Shown: piece by piece, positions 9,038 through 16,679 of the stretch
Numbering within the stretch: the first letter of the stretch is position 1
How the letters are laid out: each line of letters starts with the position of its first letter
Assembly: GCF_002278075.1 (NCBI RefSeq)
Contig: NZ_CP022991.1
Coordinates: 62,001-126,000 of the forward strand
DNA: 64,000 nt
Reading direction: 5' to 3'
DNA from: Paraburkholderia aromaticivorans
GTDB taxonomy: Bacteria; Pseudomonadota; Gammaproteobacteria; Burkholderiales; Burkholderiaceae
Notes under the pieces: generated by a model
Database searches by the model: none
What the model was told of the DNA's origin: nothing
Seen by the model: the letters and a program-made list of their open reading frames with translations, nothing else
Position numbers and translations under genes: made by a program

Positions 9038-11881
9038 ATGAACGAAGACGTCACCCGCCGCCGATCGAGCGACGCCCAACGGTTGCTCGATATAGCCGAG
9101 GCTTTCGCCGCTGAAGTCGGCCCACGGGGATACGGGCCACATGGCGTTACGCTGAACAGCGAATTCGAACGTGACCTTGGCCTGGACAGTCTCGCGCGCA
9201 CCGAACTGCTGGCCCGCATCGAGAAAACGCTCGGCGTGCATTTTCCGGTTGCGTTGTTCGAGCAGGCGAAGACGCCCGGCGATCTACTGCGCGCACTTGA
9301 ACGAGAGACATCGAGGCAACCCGGGTGCGCATTCGGCGCCGCCGAGCTTCGAGCGCCGGCCGGCGCCCTGGATCCACCGATCGAAGCACAAACGCTGGTC
9401 GAGGCATTGCAGTGGCACGTATCCCGGCAACCTGATCACACACACATCGTATTTCTCGACGCGGACGCATCTTCGCATACGATGACCTACTCGGCGCTGT
9501 ACGAGGCCGCCCTACGGGTATCGAGCGGGTTACGCAGGTTCCGCGTGAACCCCGGCGACACCGTCGCATTGATGTTGCCAACCGGTAACGACTATTTCGC
9601 GTGCTTTGCGGGCATCCTCCTCGCTGGCGCGATAGTCGTGCCGGTGTATCCGCCTGTGCAATCGGCACGGATCGACGATCACCTGAAACGCCACGCGGCC
9701 ATTCTGTCGGATGCGCGCTCACGCGTCATGATCGTGCCGTCTCGTGCACTCGGAGCAAGCCTACTGGCAAAGGCGCGAATACCGACGCTAGGTGAGATCG
9801 TTACGGCGCATCAGCTCATGGGCGAAACGGACATTGAGCGGTACGTCCCGCGCGCGGAAGATGTTGCGTTGCTTCAGTACACTTCCGGTAGCACAGGAGC
9901 ACCAAAAGGCGTGGTGCTCACACACGCCAATCTGCTCGCCAATATCCGGGCGATGGGAGAGACTGCCCGGATCGAGGAACACGACATCTTCGCAAGCTGG
10001 CTCCCTCTGTACCACGACATGGGCCTGATTGGAGCCTGGTTTGGGCCGCTCTACTTTGGTATCCCGTTGATTCTGATGTCTCCGCTGACGTTCCTCGCAC
10101 GCCCAGCGCACTGGTTGCGGGCGATCGGCCACTACCATGCCACCATGACGGCGGCGCCCAACTTTGCCTACGAGCGATGCACGCGCCAGATCGACGACGC
10201 CGATCTCGAAGGCGTCGATCTGTCTTCATTGCGCCTCGCTTTCTGCGGCGCAGAACCCGTCAGCGCGCCGACCATGCGGGCATTCGCCTCACGCTTTGCC
10301 GGTCACGGGTTCAGGGAGACCGCCCTGAACCCCGTCTACGGTCTGGCGGAAAACACGCTCGGATTGGCGTTTTCGGATCCGGGCCGAGGGGTGCGAACAG
10401 ACTGCATCAGTCGCACCCGACTGGCTGACTCGCAGCGTGCGGCAAAAGCTGAGTCGCCAGATGACGTACTCGAACTGGTTTCGTGCGGACGCGCATTGCC
10501 CCGCAACCAGATTCGCATCGTCGACGTCGACGGCAATGACGTATCCGAAAGAACGGTCGGGAGAATTGAATTCCGAAGCCCGTCCGCGACGCGTGGGTAT
10601 TTTCAGAATCCGGAGATGACCGCGCGGCTGATTCATGATGGCTGGCTCGATACCGGCGATCTGGGATATATGGCCAATGAAGAGTTGTTCATCACAGGCC
10701 GCGTAAAGGATCTGGTGATCCGGGCCGGGCGTCACTTCTTCCCCTATGAACTGGAGGCGGCGGTCGGGCATCTGCCTGGCGTGCGCAACGGTTGTGTCGC
10801 AGTGTGTGGAACGCCCGACATTGAGACCGGTACCGATCGCCTGATCGTCATTGCGGAGACTCGCGAAACGGCACCTGAGGTACTCGCGGCGATGCGCACT
10901 GGCATTAACGAAGCCTCCGTGGCTCTGCTGGGCGCTCCACCAGAGGAAGTCGCTCTGGTCCCGCCGCATGGCATTCTGAAGACATCGAGCGGCAAAATCC
11001 GGCATGCGGCTACGATGGAGATGTACCTGCGTAGTCGCGGGAATCTCCTGCCGCGCCCTGCGTGGCTTCAGTGGCTCGGCATCGGAGCGAACACCGTACG
11101 GCCGATCGGCCGGCGGGTTCGCGCCGCCGCCAGGCAGACTGCCTACGGCGCATGGTGCTGGCTGGTCGTAACCCTGATCGCCATTCCGACATGGCTATTG
11201 ACCGTACCGCATCCGAACGTCCGGCGAAACTGGGCGATTGGATCGCGCGCGGCACGGCTAGCCTTGAAGCTTGCGGGCATTCACGTAACGGTACGCGGTG
11301 CCGATCTCATCGATATGGCGCGGCCAGCCATCTTCGTTGCGAATCACGCAAGCTATCTTGACGGCCTTGTGTTGCTGGCGGCCATTCCCATGCCGCTTGG
11401 CATCGTTGCCAAGCGTGAGTTGGCCGGCGGATTGCTGATGGGTGCCTTCCTTCGGGCAATCGGCACCCGCTTTGTCGAGCGCGTCGACTATCCCCGCATG
11501 GCCGAAGACGAACGCGAGCTGGTGAAGCAGGCGACGGCTGGAACCTCACTGCTCTTCTTTCCTGAAGGAACATTCGTCCGATCCGCGGGACTGCGGCAGT
11601 TTCGTCTCGGCGCCTTTGTAGCCGCCTGCGCATCGCGCCGGCCTGTCGTACCGATCGCAATCGCGGGCGCACGCGTTGTGCTTCCGGATGGACAGTGGTT
11701 GCCAACACGAGCCGACATTACGGTGACCGTGCTCCCCGCTCTGGAACCGATCGGAGACGACATGAAGGCTGCTGCGGCCCTGCGTGATACCGCACGCGAT
11801 GCAATAGCAGGCTATTGCGGCGAACGGATTCTGAGTGAGATCTCTCCGTTGGAAACACCCACTCGTCACGACAAGATCTAG
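9038..11881 (+). CDS. ACP / fatty acyl-AMP ligase / PlsC-type acyltransferase fusion
   Basis: This 947-residue protein joins three activities. Residues ~10-90 are an acyl carrier domain with LGLDSLARTEL, Ser51 being the likely phosphopantetheine site. Residues ~105-680 are an ANL ligase with YTSGSTGAPKGVVLTH (~280). Its VYGLAENTLGL and DTGDLGYM motifs resemble fatty acyl-AMP ligases (FAAL), which load ACPs rather than CoA. After a hydrophobic helix (~702-724) comes a PlsC/LPLAT domain with the HX4D motif NHASYLDG (~768-775) and FFPEGTF (~840). One chain could therefore activate a fatty acid, carry it on its own ACP and transfer it to a lipid acceptor at the membrane; this is inferred from domain order. 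E. coli Aas combines the last two activities in the reverse order and without the ACP. The start at 9038 is chosen because an FNR-type box occupies 8966-8979. Confidence 0.85.
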   Translation: MNEDVTRRRSSDAQRLLDIAEAFAAEVGPRGYGPHGVTLNSEFERDLGLDSLARTELLARIEKTLGVHFPVALFEQAKTPGDLLRALERETSRQPGCAFGAAELRAPAGALDPPIEAQTLVEALQWHVSRQPDHTHIVFLDADASSHTMTYSALYEAALRVSSGLRRFRVNPGDTVALMLPTGNDYFACFAGILLAGAIVVPVYPPVQSARIDDHLKRHAAILSDARSRVMIVPSRALGASLLAKARIPTLGEIVTAHQLMGETDIERYVPRAEDVALLQYTSGSTGAPKGVVLTHANLLANIRAMGETARIEEHDIFASWLPLYHDMGLIGAWFGPLYFGIPLILMSPLTFLARPAHWLRAIGHYHATMTAAPNFAYERCTRQIDDADLEGVDLSSLRLAFCGAEPVSAPTMRAFASRFAGHGFRETALNPVYGLAENTLGLAFSDPGRGVRTDCISRTRLADSQRAAKAESPDDVLELVSCGRALPRNQIRIVDVDGNDVSERTVGRIEFRSPSATRGYFQNPEMTARLIHDGWLDTGDLGYMANEELFITGRVKDLVIRAGRHFFPYELEAAVGHLPGVRNGCVAVCGTPDIETGTDRLIVIAETRETAPEVLAAMRTGINEASVALLGAPPEEVALVPPHGILKTSSGKIRHAATMEMYLRSRGNLLPRPAWLQWLGIGANTVRPIGRRVRAAARQTAYGAWCWLVVTLIAIPTWLLTVPHPNVRRNWAIGSRAARLALKLAGIHVTVRGADLIDMARPAIFVANHASYLDGLVLLAAIPMPLGIVAKRELAGGLLMGAFLRAIGTRFVERVDYPRMAEDERELVKQATAGTSLLFFPEGTFVRSAGLRQFRLGAFVAACASRRPVVPIAIAGARVVLPDGQWLPTRADITVTVLPALEPIGDDMKAAAALRDTARDAIAGYCGERILSEISPLETPTRHDKI

Positions 11882-11902
11882 GCCGGCGCCGTTCGAGGAC
11901 AG

Positions 11903-11916
11903 TTGATCCCCATCAA
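11903..11916 (+). promoter_or_regulatory. FNR/Dnr-type box, perfect palindrome
   Basis: The sequence is TTGATCCCCATCAA, an exact TTGAT-N4-ATCAA match. It lies in the 254-bp gap before the small membrane protein gene at 12136. Confidence 0.65.
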
Positions 11917-12135
11917 AGGGTAACAATGCATTCGGTGCCTAATGGTTCTTTCTGACTTATGAATCGTATCGGGATCGACAAGCTAGCATGGTGAATCAAG
12001 CTGCCGACACTCGATGAACGAGCATGTCCCGCTGCCGCATTTTGAGTCTCCTCAGGGACCCCGAAAAAGAGGCATTCAAGAAGAATACAGACCGCGCTCC
12101 GGGACTTTGTTGCGCCTGCATTGAAGGAGATTGTG

Positions 12136-12645
12136 ATGGAATTTCATTTGTGCGGGGGCCAGTTCAAGCTTCGAACTCCAGATTGGCGGGCAGCAATAAT
12201 TTCGGGCATGATCTCGGCAACTGTTCTGACATGTTCCGTCGTGAGTGTGATCGTCGCAAAAGGTGGGAGCTTGTGGGGAGCGATCCGCATGGTCGCTGCC
12301 ATTGCTATTGGGGACGGTGTTTTCGTAGAGCCGGCTTCACGCGATATCGCCGTGCTGATCGTGGCGCTCAGCGTTCATCTGGCGCTGGCAATCGGATTTG
12401 CACTCGTTCTTGCAACGCTCATTGAAGTGTGTGACGTTGGCTCCAACTCGTTAATGACGTTGCTCGTTGGGACAATGTTCGGTGCGTTTCTCTATTTCGT
12501 GAATTTCTACGTGATGACAGCGGCATTTGCGTGGTTCATCGACGCCCGAACGTGGATCAATTTTAGTCTGCACATTCTCTACGGTCTTGTGACCGGGCTC
12601 TCTTACATGCAGCTCGCAAGGTTTCGAAAGACGCGATACGTGTGA
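12136..12645 (+). CDS. Small polytopic membrane protein of unknown function
   Basis: The product has 169 residues with about four hydrophobic segments (AAIISGMISATVLTCSVVSVIV, AVLIVALSVHLALAIGFALVLATLI, LMTLLVGTMFGAFLYFVNFYVMTAAFAWF and a shorter C-terminal one). I do not recognise the family. The start at 12136 has a strong GAAGGAG 7 bp upstream; the frame opens 15 bp earlier. A perfect FNR-type dyad precedes the gene by ~220 bp, so oxygen-linked expression is possible. No catalytic motif is visible. Confidence 0.7.
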   Translation: MEFHLCGGQFKLRTPDWRAAIISGMISATVLTCSVVSVIVAKGGSLWGAIRMVAAIAIGDGVFVEPASRDIAVLIVALSVHLALAIGFALVLATLIEVCDVGSNSLMTLLVGTMFGAFLYFVNFYVMTAAFAWFIDARTWINFSLHILYGLVTGLSYMQLARFRKTRYV

Positions 12646-13008
12646 CTGGTGGTCTAGTGCTTCATCGACACGGTGTGCGGCGTCGTAAAAGTGCGACGAA
12701 CGGGACGTATCCGGGATAGGGGAACGCCGGAAGTGCTCCAGCCACGCATGCGTGCGCGCGACGACCCGGCGCACTTTCCCACGACAGGTGCCGTGGGGCT
12801 TTCCGCGTCGGGCAATGCTGGCGGAGATGCTGCGCTAGTGGAAAATCTGCCGGCATCGGTTGTGATCGCAACCACCAATCGCGTAGACGACGAGGGATGG
12901 GTCAGTGGCTGACCGCGACTGCTCAGCCGCGTCTTGATGCGCGCCGGATCAAGCGCTTGAGGAGCCCGCTTGCATGTCTGGCTCCCCTCATTACTGGAGT
13001 AAAAAACC
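12646..13008. other. Intergenic region without a convincing gene
   Basis: Short overlapping frames occur on both strands, but none has a ribosome site and protein-like composition. An imperfect dyad CTTGAT-N9-ATCAAG lies at 12933-12953. The DUF302 gene's ribosome site (GGAG) is at the right edge. Confidence 0.5.
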
Positions 13009-13404
13009 ATGAGCAGCGTGTCGTACGGATTTGGTAAAACGGTCACATGTTCCTTCGATGAAGCAATCGAGCGGGTCAAGCACGCACTCGCCGAACAAGG
13101 ATTCGGCATCCTGAGTGACATTGACGTCGCAGAGACGCTCAAGAGGAAGCTTGGCGAAAGCATGCCCCCCTATCGCATATTTGGCGCCTGCAACCCATCG
13201 CTAGCCCACCGCGCCCTACGAGCGGAGCCTGAAATCGGCCTCTTGCTGCCCTGCAATGTCGTCACCAGGGAAGACGCGGCAGGCGTGGTTCACGTCGATG
13301 TCATCGAGCCGACCGTGATGTTCGAACTGGTCGAGAAGCCGGATCTGACCACGCTCGCGACAGAGGTCAGCGAACGCCTTAAGCGTGCGTTGAACGCAGT
13401 CTGA
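13009..13404 (+). CDS. DUF302 domain protein
   Basis: This 131-residue soluble protein matches the DUF302 pattern: a YGFGKTVTCSFDEAIERVKHAL opening, GFGILSDIDVAETLKRKLG, YRIFGACNPSLAHRALRAEPEIGLLLPCNVV and a closing VIEPTVMF. DUF302 proteins form small alpha/beta dimers of unknown biochemical role, often near redox or metal genes. GGAG lies 8 bp before the ATG. The DUF302 Cys in FGACNP is present. Confidence 0.88.
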   Translation: MSSVSYGFGKTVTCSFDEAIERVKHALAEQGFGILSDIDVAETLKRKLGESMPPYRIFGACNPSLAHRALRAEPEIGLLLPCNVVTREDAAGVVHVDVIEPTVMFELVEKPDLTTLATEVSERLKRALNAV

Positions 13405-14076
13405 TTGCAACTCAATCGCATGGCGTTATTGACATGACGCATCAAGCGCCCCTCTTGTCGACACCGTCTCGAAGCGCCTTGCCCTCAAGATCGGCGCTCC
13501 CGCTTTCGTGAACTCGGGAGCGACACGCACGTCATAGAACCGAAATGCCGCGACCGGGAAGATTTGGCCCGCGTCAACGGCTCGCGCCGCGATGAGCCGA
13601 CGGGCGCGCGAGAAAAAAGCATGCTGCTACCATCATGAAGCGACAGGCAGTGATTCACTCGTCGAGTCGGAAAGCCAGCGGTCATGTTCGTCGAAGAATG
13701 CGTCTCGCGATGAGTGACTACATGGCATGCAGGCTCACTGGCCAATTACCGTGCTACGGCGTAGCAGCATGCCGCTGATCAAACGGATTCAATCACTTTA
13801 CAATTTGGGAGTTTTTACCTTCTCGGCCTCAATTCTGGCGCCGCACGGCTGCACTGCCGACCGTGGTTGGTGTTCTCGTCGAAGTGTCAGTCACGGCCGT
13901 CGTCGTGAAAGTATTGAACGCGGCACGGCGTTGGTACGGACCGTGAACGTGGCAACTCAACCGCTCTATGAGGGTGGCCGTTTTCGGAATCCATGCAGCA
14001 TTTTGAACAGGTTCGCCCTCGTTCGAGCGCGAGCCCGCGGACCTTCCCCAATGACCGAGGGGCGCCCTCCTCGCTA
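13405..14076. other. Intergenic region with an arsenite-pump remnant
   Basis: Between DUF302 and arsA I see only one recognisable piece, the ACR3 C-terminal remnant at 13825-13946. The other frames here lack ribosome sites and protein-like composition. Confidence 0.5.
13825..13946 (+). pseudogene. Remnant of ACR3/ArsB-type arsenite efflux pump (C-terminus)
   Basis: Reading GLNSGAA and, after a frameshift at about 13841, AALPTVVGVLVEVSVTAVVV...LNAARRWYGP followed by a stop at 13944 reproduces the end of ACR3 permeases (NSGAALATVVGVLVEVPVML-type). Only ~40 codons remain and the frame is broken. The remnant faces the intact arsD-arsA pair tail to tail, so the local ars cluster has lost its pump. 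Confidence 0.6.
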
Positions 14077-15849
14077 CTACCTTGAGTTTATTGGCCGATG
14101 TCCGCGCGCCAACTCTTCCAGCCCGTGTAGACCCACGGGCGGAGTCGCCTGCCACGGCAATAGCACAGCCCGCTTCGCATCCTGCTTCATCACGCGCTCG
14201 ATGAATGGCACCTCGTAGCGCCCTCGTTCGGCGAGTGCCGGGTCGTGGGTACCGCTTGCGAGCAGACTTTGGTCAATCACCCAGGCGTACGGTTCAATCC
14301 GGGCCCGGCGGAGGTCGGCTTGCAGTCGCTCAGCCTCATGAACAGGTGTCGCCTCGGCGAGCGTCACGATAAGTACGCGGGTGAAATCGGGGTCGCGCAG
14401 TCTTGGCAAAAGCTGGCGAACCGCGTCTGGCATATCCCCCTGGGTGCGCATGACTTCGCGATGGTAGGCCTCCGCCGAGTCCATCAGCAGAATGGTGTGT
14501 CCGGTCGGGGCCGTGTCGAGTATCACGAACGAGTCCCGGGCCTCATCCACTGTTCGCGCGAACGCACGAAAAACCGCTATCTCCTCAGTGCATGGCGACC
14601 GCAGGTCCTCCTCCAGCATCGCCCTCCCCTGGGCATCGAGATGAGCCCCGGCCTTGGCAAGAACCTCCTCGCGATAGCGGTTGACTTCCAGTTCCGCGTC
14701 GATGCGACTCACGGTTAGACCCGGCAGCGATTCCTGGAGAGTCCACGCCACATGCGCGGCCGGGTCAGTGGTCGAAAGCAGGACTGCGTGCCCGCGCTGC
14801 GCCAGTTCAAGCGCTATCGCCGCAGCCACCGTCGTCTTGCCGACGCCACCCTTGCCCATCGTCATGACAAGGCCGTGCCCTGCCTTCTCAAGGTCGTCAA
14901 TGAGTGGCAAAAGGCCGCCAGGCAACCTCATGCTCAACGGTGCATCTGTCCTGGGCGCGGTAATCTGCTCCGGGTGCAAATACGCCTTTAACGCGGTCAG
15001 CCCAACCAATCCCCTGGGAATGAAGCCCGTTTCGCTTCGCGCAAGTGCTGCGAGCCCCGGCGGCATTGCCCTTATGGCTGCCGCCTGCTGTCCTTCCATC
15101 GCGCAGGCAATGTCATCGTCAGAAGAAACAGCCTTGAAAACGCCATTGACGGCGAGCACAAGGTTTCGGACCCCGAGGTCGACCAGTTCGACACGGGTTC
15201 GCTCCGCCTCACGGAATGCAGATGCCTCCGGTCGGGTCACCAGAACCATGGTAGTGCGGTCGTGGTTGGTCAGTTCGGCAACGGCCGCTGCGTACAGTTG
15301 CCTGTTCTGCTCGAGGCCTGCCAGAGGCCCCAGGCACGAATTGCCGGTTGTGTTTGTCGACAGAAAGTTGCTCCAGGCAGACGGCAGTGTCAGCAAACGC
15401 AACGTGTGCCCCGTGGGGGCGGTGTCAAAAATGATGTGGTCATACGCATTCGCGGTGGCACTCCCGCCCAACAGGTCGGCAAAGGCGTCGAACGCCGCTA
15501 TCTCGACGGTGCAGCCACCGGAAAACTGCTCCTCCATGCTGCGAATTGCCGCATCGGGCAACACGCCTCGATAAGGGCTGACCATACGCTCGCGGTAGGC
15601 GGCCGCTGCGAGTTCCGGGTCGATGTTCAGCGCGTGGAGGTTTGGAACCTTGGCGATTGGTGTCGGCCGCCCGGAAAGTTGAGTCTCAAGCACCTCATCG
15701 AGATTGGATGCCGGGTCGGTGCTGACGAGCAACACAGTCTTTCCCTTTTCAGCCAACTGCAGCGCCGTTGCGCAGGCGAGCGACGTCTTACCGACGCCGC
15801 CCTTGCCGGTAAAAAAGAGGTGGCGAGTTGTAACGGCAGGAAGTGTCAT
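14077..15849 (-). CDS. arsA: Arsenical pump-driving ATPase ArsA
   Basis: This 590-residue cytosolic ATPase has two homologous halves. Each half has a P-loop (FTGKGGVGKTS at ~residue 12, TMGKGGVGKTT at ~330) and a DTAPTGHTLRLL / DTAPTGHTILLM signature. ArsA energises an arsenite permease and takes As(III) from ArsD. The length matches E. coli ArsA (583). The ATG at 15849 lies 13 bp after the arsD stop, so the two are co-transcribed. No ArsB/ACR3 gene is intact nearby, only the remnant at 13.8 kb, so the partner pump must be elsewhere or the gene is orphaned. Confidence 0.95.
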   Translation of the reverse strand: MTLPAVTTRHLFFTGKGGVGKTSLACATALQLAEKGKTVLLVSTDPASNLDEVLETQLSGRPTPIAKVPNLHALNIDPELAAAAYRERMVSPYRGVLPDAAIRSMEEQFSGGCTVEIAAFDAFADLLGGSATANAYDHIIFDTAPTGHTLRLLTLPSAWSNFLSTNTTGNSCLGPLAGLEQNRQLYAAAVAELTNHDRTTMVLVTRPEASAFREAERTRVELVDLGVRNLVLAVNGVFKAVSSDDDIACAMEGQQAAAIRAMPPGLAALARSETGFIPRGLVGLTALKAYLHPEQITAPRTDAPLSMRLPGGLLPLIDDLEKAGHGLVMTMGKGGVGKTTVAAAIALELAQRGHAVLLSTTDPAAHVAWTLQESLPGLTVSRIDAELEVNRYREEVLAKAGAHLDAQGRAMLEEDLRSPCTEEIAVFRAFARTVDEARDSFVILDTAPTGHTILLMDSAEAYHREVMRTQGDMPDAVRQLLPRLRDPDFTRVLIVTLAEATPVHEAERLQADLRRARIEPYAWVIDQSLLASGTHDPALAERGRYEVPFIERVMKQDAKRAVLLPWQATPPVGLHGLEELARGHRPINSR

Positions 15850-15862
15850 ATCGGTGCGCCGG

Positions 15863-16228
15863 TTAACATTCGCCGGGCTTGCAACTGCAGGCCCCCGCTT
15901 TGATGTGCGGCTTGTCGGCGGCGGAAATCTTGAGCCCAAGTTTCTGAATCAGTTGGGCACGTGACGGATACACCCCGACGGAGATAATCCGGCCATCCAC
16001 CGTTGCGATGGGCAGACGGTCCATACCCGCATGCAGCTCGCGGACCACTTCCGGATTGGCCGCAAAGGCTGCTGCATCGTGTCCCAAGCCGTGCCGAACG
16101 ACTTCGACACCATGTTCAGCAAGCCACCGAACATCAGCGCTGAACTGAACAAGCGTCGGGTCCACATCGACGCCGCAGACACCGGTCGCGCAGCACATGG
16201 CCGGTTCAAACACTTCAAGTTTGCTCAT
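15863..16228 (-). CDS. arsD: Arsenite metallochaperone ArsD
   Basis: This 121-residue protein has the metal-binding cysteines Cys12, Cys13 and Cys18 in FEPAMCCATGVCG and a C-terminal Cys cluster (ACSCKPGEC). ArsD binds As(III)/Sb(III) and passes it to ArsA. It has AGGAG ahead of the ATG at 16228. It heads the two-gene unit arsD-arsA. No arsR is visible. Instead, two FNR-type dyads lie upstream at 16307 and 16393. Confidence 0.93.
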   Translation of the reverse strand: MSKLEVFEPAMCCATGVCGVDVDPTLVQFSADVRWLAEHGVEVVRHGLGHDAAAFAANPEVVRELHAGMDRLPIATVDGRIISVGVYPSRAQLIQKLGLKISAADKPHIKAGACSCKPGEC

Positions 16229-16306
16229 CGTCGCTCCTACGAAATCTGCCGACCCGGCTGCAGCCGTGTTCACTCCGTCATGCTCGTCCCTCTCAAGGAC
16301 AAGTCA

Positions 16307-16320
16307 TTGACCTCGGTCAA
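16307..16320 (-). promoter_or_regulatory. FNR/Dnr-type box upstream of arsD (proximal)
   Basis: TTGACCTCGGTCAA is a perfect dyad. It is centred ~85 bp before the arsD ATG. Confidence 0.5.
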
Positions 16321-16392
16321 GTCACAGACGATGGAACGGCATTTCCCCGCATGGAGAATCAAATCACTTGCCCATCGACCGCAGCCGCGTCG

Positions 16393-16406
16393 TTGACAAG
16401 CGTCAA
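16393..16406 (-). promoter_or_regulatory. FNR/Dnr-type box upstream of arsD (distal)
   Basis: TTGACAAGCGTCAA lies 86 bp beyond the proximal box, about eight helical turns away. Confidence 0.45.
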
Positions 16407-16679
16407 GGGAACGCCGGTGCTGACATGTAGGCGAATCTCCCGGGACAGGACGATCAGCCATCTGATCATGACTTGAGGCGCTGTCTTCGTGACGGTTTAA
16501 CTCTGCGTTGTCAGCGGGCGCGAGGACCGGCGGTTGCTCGCGCAACGGCGGGTTCCGCGCGATCCATCCGGGATCGGGTCCAGATGGTCGAGCACGCATA
16601 CACGCCGCTTCCGAATTGCCCAGGAAGCTGAGCGCTCTGTGCGGGTAGCTATTCGACAGCCGCGAATATCACCCTGGAT

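Larger units (their letters stand above)
16229..16679. other. arsD upstream region
   Basis: There is no gene I can support. The region contains two TTGAC-N4-GTCAA dyads (listed separately) and lies between the end of the cytochrome c gene and the arsD start. Confidence 0.5.

Noticed and set aside
12933..12953. Dyad CTTGAT-N9-ATCAAG upstream of the DUF302 gene as another FNR box
   Set aside because: The spacer is 9 instead of 4, so it does not fit the FNR/Dnr model.
13430..13447. TTGAC-N7-ATCAA after the DUF302 gene as an FNR box
   Set aside because: Spacer of 7 is wrong, and it lies downstream of the gene with no unit starting nearby.
13727..14218. 163-codon plus-strand frame
   Set aside because: It has no ribosome site, runs antisense into arsA, and the ACR3 remnant here lies in a different frame.
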